Source of the DNA: Phycisphaerales bacterium
Lineage (GTDB): Bacteria > Planctomycetota > Phycisphaerae > SM23-33 > FEN-1343
Assembly: GCA_003171335.1 (NCBI GenBank)
Contig: PMYD01000006.1
Span: 1 to 63,631 of the forward strand
Length of the DNA stretch: 63,631 nt
Reading direction: 5' to 3'
The notes under the pieces were generated by a model that saw nothing but the letters and a program-made list of their open reading frames with translations, made no database searches and was not told the origin of the DNA. A program made the translations under genes and the position numbers. Below are positions 54,825-63,310 of the stretch, in pieces. Numbering within the stretch: position 1 is the stretch's first letter; every line of letters begins with the position of its first letter.

Positions 54825-55610
54825 GTGAGCGACAGCCAGGAAAACAAGAAAGGGCAAGCGGCCGCGGATGGGCGCGCTGCCCCGGATTCCGGCCGTTCCT
54901 CCAGCCTCCAGCCTCACGGCTCCGCTGAAGCTACGCCGGGCAAGCACACCTTCAGCCTCAAGAGCCTGCCCAACCTGCTGACGATCGGCCGGCTGATCCT
55001 CAGCGTGGTCTTTTTCGTTTTTCTGGCGGATTATAAGACCCAGGAGGCGGGCGGGGCGGGGCCGCTGGCGGCCGCACTGGTCGTCTACGGCATCGCCGCC
55101 GTGACCGATGTGCTGGATGGCTACCTGGCCCGGCGGTGGAAGGTGACCAGCACGTTCGGCCGCCTGGCCGACCCGATCGTGGACAAGGTGATCGTGTGCG
55201 GGGCATTCGCCATGTTTGCCGGGCGGAACTTCGCCGCCGTTTCGCTGGCCGACCTGGCGGAATTCGAGCGCCGGCTGCCCGAATGGGTGTATGGCTCGAT
55301 GGTTTCCGGCGTGCAGGCGTGGATGGTGGTGGTGCTGCTGGCCCGCGAGTTTGTCATCTCGGGCATTCGCGGGTACAGCGAGAGCCAGGGCATCACGTTT
55401 CCCGCCACGCAGGCCGGCAAGGCCAAGATGTTCATCCAGAGCGCCACGATCTGCACGATCCTGGTGCAGTTGGCCTGGCTCCAGCAGGCCACGTGGGCCA
55501 TCGTGCTCAAGGGGGTGCTGGTGTGGCTGACGGTCGTGACGACCGTCGTCAGCGGCCTCCTGTACGCCAAGAAAGCCCAGAAACTGCTGCGGGATGCCAC
55601 GCGTGGATAA
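54825..55610 (+). CDS. pgsA: CDP-diacylglycerol--glycerol-3-phosphate 3-phosphatidyltransferase
   Basis: 261 residues from GTG 54825 with GAGGTGA upstream. The CDP-alcohol phosphotransferase motif DVLDGYLARRWKVTSTFG then RLADPIVDK is complete, set among about five membrane helices. It makes phosphatidylglycerophosphate. Odd: the first about 45 residues are Ser/Gly/Ala-rich and part of them (GRSSSLQPHGS) is encoded by a fragment of the GGCTGGAGG repeat. It overlaps pgpA by 17 bases, so two consecutive steps of phosphatidylglycerol synthesis are coupled. Confidence 0.92.
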   Translation: MSDSQENKKGQAAADGRAAPDSGRSSSLQPHGSAEATPGKHTFSLKSLPNLLTIGRLILSVVFFVFLADYKTQEAGGAGPLAAALVVYGIAAVTDVLDGYLARRWKVTSTFGRLADPIVDKVIVCGAFAMFAGRNFAAVSLADLAEFERRLPEWVYGSMVSGVQAWMVVVLLAREFVISGIRGYSESQGITFPATQAGKAKMFIQSATICTILVQLAWLQQATWAIVLKGVLVWLTVVTTVVSGLLYAKKAQKLLRDATRG

Positions 55611-56094
55611 GCTCAAACTGCTGCTGGCTACGGGCCTGGGCACCGGTTACCTGCCGGTGGCGCCGGGCACCTGGGCCTCGGCGGCGGTGAGCATCATCTA
55701 TATCGCCATGGCCGGCGGCGGGGCGGGGTCGGCGGTGATAACGGCCGCCATGGTTGTGCTGGTGGTTCTCTCCTCCGCCGGCTGCATCTGGACGGGCGGA
55801 TTTGCGGAGCAGCATTTCGGGCACAAGGACCCTCACGAGGCGACCATCGATGAATGGGCCGGCCAGGCGCTCTCCTACGCGTTTCTGCCGCTGCGGGCGG
55901 GCTGGCCGTGCAACTGGCCTGTAGCGCTGGTGGGGTTCCTGGCCTTCCGACTCTTCGACATCCTCAAGCCGCCGCCGGCCAATGGTCTGCAGCGGCTGCC
56001 GCGCGGCTGGGGAATCCTGGTGGACGACCTGGTGGCGGGGGTGTATGCGAACATTCTGACACAGGTTGTTTTCCGGGTGATCTGGCGGGGATGA
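55594..56094 (+). CDS. pgpA: Phosphatidylglycerophosphatase A
   Basis: 166 residues. GLGTGYLPVAPGTWASA at the N-terminus, DEWAGQALSYAFLP and AFRLFDILKPPP in the middle, and LVDDLVAGVYANI at the end are the PgpA signatures, with several membrane helices. It dephosphorylates the PgsA product. Its ATG lies inside the pgsA 3' end. Confidence 0.93.
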   Translation: MPRVDKLKLLLATGLGTGYLPVAPGTWASAAVSIIYIAMAGGGAGSAVITAAMVVLVVLSSAGCIWTGGFAEQHFGHKDPHEATIDEWAGQALSYAFLPLRAGWPCNWPVALVGFLAFRLFDILKPPPANGLQRLPRGWGILVDDLVAGVYANILTQVVFRVIWRG

Positions 56095-56101
56095 AATAAA
56101 A

Positions 56102-56132
56102 CGGGCGCCGCAAGAGGAACTCGCGGCGCCCG
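56102..56132 (-). terminator. Intrinsic terminator of the cold-shock gene (possibly bidirectional)
   Basis: CGGGCGCCGC (56102-56111) pairs perfectly with GCGGCGCCCG (56123-56132), 11-nt loop. On the minus strand the stem is followed by TTTTATTT. It sits 7 bases after the pgpA stop, so it may also end that transcript. Confidence 0.8.
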
Positions 56133-56150
56133 CGCTGTGGTTTGGGCAGG

Positions 56151-56354
56151 TTAACTCGCTTTGCGGACGTTGACGGCCTTTGGCCCCTTTTCACCCTGAA
56201 TGATTTCGAACTCCACCGCTTCGCCGTCGCTGAGGGAGCGGAATCCTTCGGCCTTGATCTCCGAATGATGGACGAACACGTCCACGCCATCATCCGACTC
56301 AATGAACCCGTAGCCCTTCGCGTCGTTAAACCACTTTACAGTCCCGGTAGCCAT
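56151..56354 (-). CDS. Cold-shock domain protein (CspA family)
   Basis: 67 residues, standard length. Single-stranded nucleic-acid binding motifs [12 protein letters not shown] (RNP1) and VFVHHSEI (RNP2) are intact, with EGQ-type [22 protein letters not shown]. An RNA chaperone or anti-terminator. GAGGA precedes the ATG. The upstream 202-base gap may hold a long leader, as in other csp genes, but I see no specific structure. Confidence 0.95.
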   Translation of the reverse strand: MATGTVKWFNDAKGYGFIESDDGVDVFVHHSEIKAEGFRSLSDGEAVEFEIIQGEKGPKAVNVRKAS

Positions 56355-56556
56355 TCCTCGGCTCCTTCTCCAACTTCGGCACGTCCACCTGGCGAAAGGT
56401 ACAGACGAATGAGTACCTCAACACCTGCAACCAGGGAGGGGCCACAGCGGCCAGAACTTTCGCCAAGAAGGGAGTGCCTCGATAGACGTTTCGAAAACCC
56501 CGGTAACCCAGAGCTCTGCCCCCGTCGCGGAGAACCTTTCCCCAGCCCACGGGCGG

Positions 56557-59208
56557 CTATTTGGGCGCTATTGTGTGGCCGCTTGGACGAATTGTCAAGC
56601 GCTTCTGCGGGCTTTGTTGCTTCGGTTTTTCCGGCTCGCCGCGTGCCAATTCTACCGCCGCCGCCGCCAGCAGACCCAGCAGCGTGGCGGAAAACGCCTT
56701 CAGCAAGGTGCCCGGCGGCCAGGGGTGGTGAAGGGCCAGCAGACCGTACAGGTCGATGCCGATTCTGACCAGCGCTACCAGCAAAGCGGCGCCTCCGCCC
56801 ATGAGGATGCGCCGTGGCGCCTGGGCGCCGCCGGCCAACAGGCATGTCAGCGCGCCGGCTGTCACGCCGGAGAGGATCAGCCTTCCGGTGCCGGGGGGCA
56901 TCCAGCACCAGGCGGCCCAGGCGGCCAGGGCCACCAGCGGCAGGTGCCAGTGTCGCGGCACGCGGTCTTTGCGCAGCTCGGCGCGGCGGAGCATCTGCCG
57001 GCGGAGCGTCAGCGGGCGGTTGTAGAAGAGATCGAACATGGCATGCTCGGCCAGGGCGCCGTGCTCGCCGAAGACGGGCAGCACGTGCACCGCGCCGGTG
57101 GCCCAGCGGCCGGCCATGAAGCGGGCGATCGTCGGGTAGCGCGAGGCCATCTGCAGCGGGAAGGAGAGGTACCCGATGTACTTCCAGAAGCCCATCCACA
57201 TCGCCAGCTTGTAGTCGCGGTAGTTTCGCTCGCGGATGACCAGGTAGGTCACGTACAGCCCGCGGGTCAGCGAGCCAGGGGAAATGGGCGTGATCTGAAA
57301 CGCCCCCAGCACCAGCCACCCGTATGCCCAGGCCTCGGCGGAGGTCCACTCCGGGTGTTTAAGGATCAGCACCACGGCCAGCACCGTCGCCACCACGTGC
57401 GTCACCGGCAGCGTGCACACGTGCACGGCCAGGCTCTTGAGGTACTTCTGGATGAACGGCTCGGAAAGCTGCCCGCGGATGGTCGCCGCCTCGTCATCCG
57501 TGAGCATGCCGTGCGCCAGGCCGTCATCGACCATATCGCGCATCCACTGCTCGCGGGCCTGGGCGTTGAAGTACAGCGTGATCGGGCGGGTGATGAAGAA
57601 CTTCAGGCGGGCCAGCGCGTAACCGACATCCGTCAGCATGCGGTGCAGACCCGCCGGCAGCACGGCCAGCACCGAATGCACGGCAAAGCGCACGGGACAG
57701 CCCACCAGCGTTTCAGCGCGGGCGGCGGAAACGCGGCCCGCGCGGTGCCAGCGGATCAGCGCCTCGGCGCGATGCGCCCGCATGGCCTGGCCGAAATACT
57801 TCAGGCTGCCGAGCATCCGCCCGTAATGGCGGCGGAGGTCGGCGCGGCCCCAGAGGCTTTGCGCAGCACCGGCGAGCAGTTTCAACAGGACCGCCGCCAC
57901 CGCCGCACAGGCCGCCAGGCCTGCCCAGCTCAGCAGCGTGTGACGCCATTTGTGCCCGATCGCCCCGGCGGCGAAAACCACCGCCGCCAGCAGCGCCAGC
58001 GACATGGCGATGGAGGCCAGGCCGCGCATCAGGCCCAGCAGGGCAAACAGGATGGTCAGCAGCGTGCTCGATTTCAGGCGCGCCGAAGCGGCGGCATCCG
58101 CCTTGTTAGAGACCTGCCACGCCCGGCGGGCGCCGTCGAGGATATGGCCGCGGAGATTCTTATCGTGCAGCGGCCGCAGGCCGTGATGCGTCAGGTCGAG
58201 CTGGCTCTGGCGGTAGGCCGGGTCGACTCGTTTGAGTTCCGCCAGCGCGTCGAGCATGTCCGTGAAATGCTCGCGGTTCAAGGCGATGTAATTTGACAGC
58301 CGGCCCAGATCGCCGCGGTCAAATTGCACTAGGCTGCCGCGCCGCCAAAGGCCCTGGGCGATGAGCTTGATATCCCCCGGGCTCATGGGCAGCCAGGCCA
58401 AGAGCGCCAACCCCGCGCGGAAATCCACCGCGGTGAGACCTTCATCCGGGGCCTCGCTGGCATTTCGCTTCAGGACATTGGGCTGGCTCTTGCAGGTCCA
58501 CCACTCATATTGGCGGGCCAGCTCGTGGGCTCCCAGGCGGTGAAACAACTCCACCAGGCGGGCCATAAACGCCTTCTTGGCGCGGTATTCGGGGGAGCCC
58601 AGGTGATCCTGGATCAGCTCCTCGCGGACATTCCAGCGGGCGCGGGCGGTGAGGTTGTCATCCACCTCGAAGCGCCACGGCCGGCCGTCAAGCCATTCGC
58701 TCAGCTCGCCGCAACTGCCCATGCCGGGATCGACGAAGGTGGCCAGGATATCGACCACCGCCGCCTCGGTGCCAAACTCGATGGAAGCGGCGCGGCGGAT
58801 GAACTTCTGCCACAGCGCGCCGGCGCGGGCCGCGTCGGGGTTGACCTGGAGCGAGAAAGGCGCCTGATATCCAAGCGCGTAGATGAGATTTCGAAACCGC
58901 ACCGACCCGGCGGCCGGCGGGATGAGGATTTTCATGGCGTATGAACCGCCGACCGTGAGCCCGGCGATCGGCTCGCCGTCGATGGCCAGCACCTTGACGC
59001 GATACACCTGCCCGGCAAAGCCGCCGCCGACAAAACGCTCGATCGCCACGCGCACGGCCGCCTTCGTGGCGGGCACGACGCCGGTGACATCGTATGTCAA
59101 CTCCGTGCCGGCCTCATAGCGTTCCAACCGCCGCGGGCGCAGCACGCCGGCGTCAGTGAATGCTTGCTCGAGGTTGCGGCAGGTTTCGACGGAATAGGCT
59201 ACGGGCAT
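56557..59208 (-). CDS. Large membrane protein with UbiB/APH-like kinase motifs, probably a pseudokinase
   Basis: 883 residues. The N-terminal 280 residues contain a kinase-like set: Gly-rich loop GGGFAGQVY (61-69), a Lys in YAMKIL (Lys93), then CKSQPNVL (239-246) in the place of the catalytic HxDxxPxN loop and VDFRAG (Asp262) in the place of the metal-binding DFG. The catalytic Asp appears to be replaced by Cys239. From about residue 380 there are several membrane helices and long amphipathic stretches (SLKYFGQAMRAHRAEALIRW, ITPISPGSLTRGLYVTYLVI). No family recognised for the membrane half. Single-gene unit, convergent with pgpA through csp. The kinase resemblance is my reading, not proven. 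Confidence 0.65.
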   Translation of the reverse strand: MPVAYSVETCRNLEQAFTDAGVLRPRRLERYEAGTELTYDVTGVVPATKAAVRVAIERFVGGGFAGQVYRVKVLAIDGEPIAGLTVGGSYAMKILIPPAAGSVRFRNLIYALGYQAPFSLQVNPDAARAGALWQKFIRRAASIEFGTEAAVVDILATFVDPGMGSCGELSEWLDGRPWRFEVDDNLTARARWNVREELIQDHLGSPEYRAKKAFMARLVELFHRLGAHELARQYEWWTCKSQPNVLKRNASEAPDEGLTAVDFRAGLALLAWLPMSPGDIKLIAQGLWRRGSLVQFDRGDLGRLSNYIALNREHFTDMLDALAELKRVDPAYRQSQLDLTHHGLRPLHDKNLRGHILDGARRAWQVSNKADAAASARLKSSTLLTILFALLGLMRGLASIAMSLALLAAVVFAAGAIGHKWRHTLLSWAGLAACAAVAAVLLKLLAGAAQSLWGRADLRRHYGRMLGSLKYFGQAMRAHRAEALIRWHRAGRVSAARAETLVGCPVRFAVHSVLAVLPAGLHRMLTDVGYALARLKFFITRPITLYFNAQAREQWMRDMVDDGLAHGMLTDDEAATIRGQLSEPFIQKYLKSLAVHVCTLPVTHVVATVLAVVLILKHPEWTSAEAWAYGWLVLGAFQITPISPGSLTRGLYVTYLVIRERNYRDYKLAMWMGFWKYIGYLSFPLQMASRYPTIARFMAGRWATGAVHVLPVFGEHGALAEHAMFDLFYNRPLTLRRQMLRRAELRKDRVPRHWHLPLVALAAWAAWCWMPPGTGRLILSGVTAGALTCLLAGGAQAPRRILMGGGAALLVALVRIGIDLYGLLALHHPWPPGTLLKAFSATLLGLLAAAAVELARGEPEKPKQQSPQKRLTIRPSGHTIAPK

Positions 59209-59332
59209 GCGGAGAGTCTACCGAAAAGAGAATCCTGATGCCATGACAGGCTTACGGCCACGTTGCAGCTCCTGTTCTTGGCCTGGTTCTGATTGCTGAC
59301 TTGCGATTGCCTATTTGAATCCACCGAACAAG

Positions 59333-59461
59333 CTCCGATCGTGGCACGGGCGTCTCGCCCGTGAGTCGCACGGCCATCTTGGCCGTGCTCCGGCCGTTTC
59401 TCCATGCGAGCCATGGGCGAGACGCCCCTGGGACTCATGGGCGAGACGCCCATGCTACGTT
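59333..59461. repeat. Four-hairpin element, CACGGGCG/CGCCCGTG family, copy 2
   Basis: Same order as the copy at 2193-2322: CACGGGCG-TCT-CGCCCGTG, GCACGGCCA-TCT-TGGCCGTGC, CATGGGCGAGACGCCCCTG (one mismatch) and CATGGGCG-AGA-CGCCCATG. Compensating changes (CACGGCCA/TGGCCGTG stem extended by GC here, by AA/TT in copy 1) preserve pairing. It lies in the 388-base gap between the membrane protein and the PIN-domain gene; the rest of the gap shows only a candidate promoter. Confidence 0.85.
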
Positions 59462-59516
59462 CCCAGTGGGGCATCGGCTTTCGGCAATACGCAATCTTCC
59501 GGGTGGGATTGCCGTT

Positions 59517-59543
59517 TTGTTAAGATTGCGCTGTTGTTATGAT
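59517..59543 (+). promoter_or_regulatory. Candidate promoter for the PIN/TRAM-ispD operon
   Basis: TTGTTA with a short 15-base spacer before TATGAT, the latter preceded by TGT (extended -10). It lies 53 bases before the ATG. Confidence 0.4.
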
Positions 59544-59596
59544 GCACCGATTATTGGGCACAGTTCGATGATTCCGCGTTCATAAGGGAGACGGCC

Positions 59597-60664
59597 ATGG
59601 TGCTCTGGTTCGTCCGGGCGGTATTCCTGGTAGTGGTTGTGGCGCTGGCGTTTCTGGTCGCTACGAAAGATGAAGTCATCAAGGTTCTGGGATACGGACG
59701 GAACCTGACTTTCTTCCTGGTCGCTCCGCTGATTATCGGCCTGCTGGTGATTGCCGGCGACTACCTGTGGCGCCGCAAGAACCTCAAAGCCTTGTCGGGC
59801 CTTTTTTTTGGGCTGCTGGCCGGCTTGGCCATTGGGTACGTGCTGGGCTTGGTGGTTACGGTGGTCGCCAGCGTCTTTAAGGCCGAGGATTCGCCGGTCA
59901 CACAACTGATCCGCGTGCTGATCGGCGCCATCACGGTCTTCGTGTGCATCAGTTTCATCCTCCAGACGAAGGATGACTTCCGTTTCATCATCCCGTACGT
60001 GGAATTCACCCGGCAGGCCAAGGGTCCAAAGCCGGTGCTGCTGGACACCTCGGTCATCATCGACGGCCGCATTGTGGATGTGGCCGAGACGCGATTCCTC
60101 GAAGGCCAGTTCACGGTGCCGCGCTTCGTGCTGACGGAACTGCAGGCCGTGGCGGATTCCGCCGACCGCCTGCGGCGAAACCGCGGCCGGCGCGGCCTGG
60201 ACGTACTCAGCCGGCTGCAAAAGAGCCAGAAGATCGACCTGGCCATCGCCGAATCGTCCAGCCCGGCAGTAGAGGCCGCCCCGAATGTCGACCACAAGCT
60301 CATCGCCATGGCCCGCGAACTAGGGGGGCGGATCATGACCAACGATTACAATCTTTCCAAGGTGGCGCAGCTTCGCGGCGTGGAAGTGCTGAACATTAAC
60401 GACCTGGCCAACGCGCTTAAAAGCGTGGTGCTGCCCGGCGAGCCCATGATCGTGCGGATCATCAAGGCCGGCGAAGAGGCCACGCAGGGCGTGGGATACC
60501 TGGATGACGGCACCATGGTCGTCGTCGATGGCGGCCGGCCGCTGATCGGCGCCGAGGCCCGCATCCTGGTCACCAGCACGCTCCAGACCTCCGCCGGCCG
60601 CATGGTCTTCGGCAAGGTGGAGGAGGCGGAGCACCGAGCGCCCCTTCGCGAGACCAAGGCATGA
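59597..60664 (+). CDS. PIN/TRAM-domain membrane protein (YacL-like)
   Basis: 355 residues, GGGAG before the ATG. Four membrane helices (about 2-21, 38-54, 67-92, 104-122) precede a PIN nuclease domain with LLDTSVIIDGRI (Asp150, Asp156), VDHKLIAMA and the late acidic TNDYNL; a TRAM domain (about residues 275-345) ends the protein. This is the YacL architecture; gene order with ispD directly after is also seen in Bacillus. Probable RNA-directed nuclease at the membrane. It overlaps ispD by ATGA. Confidence 0.88.
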   Translation: MVLWFVRAVFLVVVVALAFLVATKDEVIKVLGYGRNLTFFLVAPLIIGLLVIAGDYLWRRKNLKALSGLFFGLLAGLAIGYVLGLVVTVVASVFKAEDSPVTQLIRVLIGAITVFVCISFILQTKDDFRFIIPYVEFTRQAKGPKPVLLDTSVIIDGRIVDVAETRFLEGQFTVPRFVLTELQAVADSADRLRRNRGRRGLDVLSRLQKSQKIDLAIAESSSPAVEAAPNVDHKLIAMARELGGRIMTNDYNLSKVAQLRGVEVLNINDLANALKSVVLPGEPMIVRIIKAGEEATQGVGYLDDGTMVVVDGGRPLIGAEARILVTSTLQTSAGRMVFGKVEEAEHRAPLRETKA

Positions 60665-61452
60665 AAGTCAGCGTGATCGTGCCGGCCGCCGGCCGGGGCA
60701 AACGGTTTGGCGGCAGCCAGAACAAGGTCTTCGAGCGGCTCAAGGGCCGCCCGATCTTCATCCGCGCGCTGGAGCTGTTCGCCAACCGCGAGGATGTGTG
60801 CCAGATCCTGCTGGTGGTCAGCCCCGAGGACCGGCCCAGCGTGGCCGAGCGCTTCGGCGGCAACCTGGGCTTGATGGGCGTCACCCTGGTCGATGGCGGC
60901 GCGGAGCGGACCGACAGCGTCCGCAACGCCCTGGCCAAAGTCTCCCCCGAGGCCGATTTTGTGGCCGTGCACGATGCCGCCCGACCCTGCGTCAGCCCGC
61001 TCTGGGTGGATGAGGTTTTCGCGGCCGCCGGGGCGAGCGGGGCAGCCATCCTGGCCTGCCCGGTGCAGGGCACGCTGAAGAAGGTTTCCGTTACGGATGA
61101 GACGCCGCAGGGTGTGACCATTCTGGGCGAGAAAGTGGCGGCGGCCCCGCGGCGGCGCTATCGCATCGAGCAGACGCTGGAGCGGCTGGAGGGCGTGTGG
61201 GAGGCCCAGACGCCGCAGGTGTTCCGCAAGGACCTGCTTATGGCGGCCTACGCCAAGGCCACCGGCGCCGCCACGGATGATGCCCGGCTGGTCGAGGCCA
61301 CCGGCTACCCCGTGGCGGTGGTGGTGGGGGATGTGCGGAATATCAAGATCACCACCTCGGCCGACCTGGCCCTGGCGGCGGCGATCGTCGACACGCTGCC
61401 CAAGCCCAAGCCAAAATCGGATGGCTCGCCATTTGCCGAGGCGCAATGGTGA
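60661..61452 (+). CDS. ispD: 2-C-methyl-D-erythritol 4-phosphate cytidylyltransferase
   Basis: 263 residues. CTP-binding PAAGRGKRFGG at the N-terminus, VDGGAERTDSVRNAL, VHDAARPCV, AQTPQVFRKDLL and ATDDARLVE near the C-terminus are the complete IspD signatures. Third step of the non-mevalonate isoprenoid pathway. The ATG overlaps the previous stop. About 25 extra residues follow the usual end. Confidence 0.94.
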   Translation: MKVSVIVPAAGRGKRFGGSQNKVFERLKGRPIFIRALELFANREDVCQILLVVSPEDRPSVAERFGGNLGLMGVTLVDGGAERTDSVRNALAKVSPEADFVAVHDAARPCVSPLWVDEVFAAAGASGAAILACPVQGTLKKVSVTDETPQGVTILGEKVAAAPRRRYRIEQTLERLEGVWEAQTPQVFRKDLLMAAYAKATGAATDDARLVEATGYPVAVVVGDVRNIKITTSADLALAAAIVDTLPKPKPKSDGSPFAEAQW

Positions 61453-61477
61453 CAAACCGGCTTGGCGCGCGCATAAT
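61449..61477 (+). promoter_or_regulatory. Promoter overlapping the ispD stop codon
   Basis: GTGACA (61449-61454), 17-base spacer, CATAAT (61472-61477). The -35 hexamer contains the ispD TGA. It would drive the TPR lipoprotein gene. Confidence 0.5.
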
Positions 61478-61570
61478 ACGCCCATCGCGCCGCCCCCCGG
61501 GCGGCACGTCAGAACAAGAGGACCAGAGGACCAAGGGACGAAGAGGTTGTCTGCCGAAGGAGCGCAAGAC

Positions 61571-62599
61571 ATGAAGTGGACCATTACAACACTGTTGGCG
61601 GCCGTGGTTGTCGCCGTGCTGTCCCAGACCGGTTGCGATATGCCCAAGCCGCCGCCCTCCGATGCCAACGGCGACTGGGTGCGCCAGATCAAGCCGGCCG
61701 AGCTGGGCGAGGTGGAAGCCGCCCAGTCGATGCTCAACGCCCTGGAGGTGTACAAGTACCGCCTCAAACTGCTGGGCGAGTATTACACCCGCACCGGCAA
61801 CTACGCCAAGGAGCAATGGGTCGAGCAGGAGCTGCGCAATATCAAGCGCTCGGTCACCTTCAAGTACATCGGCCTCAAGCCCGCGCCCGCCGAGCCGGGC
61901 CCATCGCTCGTAGAGAAGGAGCCGGGCCGCCTGGAGGTGACGCTGGCCGAGATGGTTATCGACGCCCGCCGCGATTGGATCGCCCGCGTGGACGACCTGC
62001 GGGCGTACTATCTCAAGCTGAAGCCCAACACGGGCAACCCGACGGCGGCCTTCAAGGCCGAGATGGCCCACAGCATCGCCTACCGGTTCGATCCGGTGCG
62101 GCAGTATGAGTTCTTCCTCGATGTCGAAGTGCCGCCGGAGAACCTGCGGCCCACCGAGGCCAGCGATGAGGCCGACGCCCTGTTCGCCAAGGCGCACCAC
62201 AATTACTCCATGGCCAGCTTCCTGGCGCCGGTGTACAACTACCCCAAGCTGAAGATCGCCCTGGAGCAGTTCCAGCAGCTCATCCGCCAGTTCCCCGCCA
62301 GCACGAAGATCGCCCTGTCGGCCTTCTACGTGGGGCAGATCTACGATGACCTGGGCCAGGACTACCGCGCCATGCAGTGGTACGAGCGCTCCTGGCAATA
62401 CGACCCGTATCTGCAACAGCCCGCGCACTTCCAGTCGGCGGTTATCGCCGACCAGCGCCTGCACAACCGCGGCAAGGCCCTGGAACTATACCGGGCGGCC
62501 GTGGAACTGGAGCCCTTCAACACGAGCAACATCAGCTACGCGCAGCGGCGCATCTACGAGCTGACCACGGAGCCCGATTCGCGGACGCCCACGCGGTAA
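61571..62599 (+). CDS. TPR-containing lipoprotein
   Basis: 342 residues from 61571 with AAGGAG nine bases upstream. The lipoprotein signal AAVVVAVLSQTGC has its lipobox Cys at about residue 22. The mature protein is mostly helical; the last 130 residues contain TPR-like helices (KLKIALEQFQQLIRQFPAST, AFYVGQIYDDLGQDYRAMQW, GKALELYRAAVELEPFN) as in outer-membrane scaffold lipoproteins. Function unknown; it may organise an envelope complex. Confidence 0.78.
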   Translation: MKWTITTLLAAVVVAVLSQTGCDMPKPPPSDANGDWVRQIKPAELGEVEAAQSMLNALEVYKYRLKLLGEYYTRTGNYAKEQWVEQELRNIKRSVTFKYIGLKPAPAEPGPSLVEKEPGRLEVTLAEMVIDARRDWIARVDDLRAYYLKLKPNTGNPTAAFKAEMAHSIAYRFDPVRQYEFFLDVEVPPENLRPTEASDEADALFAKAHHNYSMASFLAPVYNYPKLKIALEQFQQLIRQFPASTKIALSAFYVGQIYDDLGQDYRAMQWYERSWQYDPYLQQPAHFQSAVIADQRLHNRGKALELYRAAVELEPFNTSNISYAQRRIYELTTEPDSRTPTR

Positions 62600-62653
62600 T
62601 GATCTGTTTATAACTCCGCGGCGGTAAGGAGAGACACGCTCGCGGATCACGAT

Positions 62654-62702
62654 GCACGGGACGGCAGGTTGAGCCTATAGAGGCCGGCTTGCCGTCCCGT
62701 GC
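62654..62702. repeat. 13-bp inverted repeat hairpin
   Basis: GCACGGGACGGCA (62654-62666) pairs perfectly with TGCCGTCCCGTGC (62690-62702); the interior AGCCT-ATAG-AGGC can extend the structure. 54 bases after the TPR gene, no T-run. Confidence 0.8.
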
Positions 62703-62773
62703 TTATGCGCGGGGGGCGCCGGTTTGTCCACGTGAAGGTCTGCCGCCCCGACTGGAAATGTCACCTGTTCCGG

Positions 62774-62906
62774 GGTGCCACGGCTGCGTCGTTTGCAGCC
62801 GTGCGCTGTGCGATCCGGACAAACGGACGATTGATGGGTACCAGGGCAACTGTGCCTGGCGGCGGCGCATCCGGCGCACGGCTGCAAACGACGCAGCCGT
62901 GGCACC
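62774..62906. repeat. Perfect 33-bp inverted repeat, GTGCCACGGCTG family
   Basis: The arm 62774-62806 (GGTGCCACGGCTGCG... to ...GCCGTGCGC) is exactly reverse-complemented at 62874-62906. Within each arm GGCTGC/GCAGCC can form a local hairpin. The 67-base centre holds a smaller CCAGG...CCTGG hairpin. Same family as 45014-45138 and the duplicated element at 46.4 kb. Confidence 0.9.
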
Positions 62907-62967
62907 TGACGGAAATTCCTTTCAATCAACCGAAATGAATCATCTGAACCGATGGCTGCAATAGCCT

Positions 62968-63291
62968 GGGTGCCGTGGCTGCGTTCTTTTGCAGCCACGT
63001 GTCTGCGCAGGGACGTTCTGATGACGCGTGGCTGCAAAAAGATGCGAGGGCGTCCGACAATTCGTTGGCAGAATCCTTTGAGAATAGCCCCGGGCGCGAG
63101 CCCGGGGTTGGATGGCCAGGATGGATCAGAGCCCCAGCGGGGCGATTGAGCCGCTCGCCCCCAACCGCCCCGCTGGGGCTCTGGGATTCTTAAGGCCTTG
63201 AGTTCCACGGGCTTGCGCCCGTGGCTATTCTCAAGGAAAGGGCCCGGGGAATTATCGGACAGTCTCGCGAAAAGATGCAGCCACGGCACCC
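62968..63291. repeat. Four-level nested palindrome
   Basis: Level 1: GGGTGCCGTGGCTGC (62968) with GCAGCCACGGCACCC (63277-63291). Level 2: GCGAGGGCGTCCGACAATTC (63044) with GAATTATCGGACAGTCTCGC (to 63268). Level 3: TTGAGAATAGCC...GGGCGCGAGCCCG (63078) with CGGGCTTGCGCCCGTGGCTA... (to 63236), each arm self-palindromic. Level 4: CAGAGCCCCAGCGGGGCG (63127-63144) with its exact complement at 63166-63183. Levels 3 and 4 use modules also found in the 52-kb array. With the two preceding repeats it fills the 711-base gap. Confidence 0.9.
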
Positions 63292-63310
63292 GGCAATAAC
63301 GACAGGGCAA

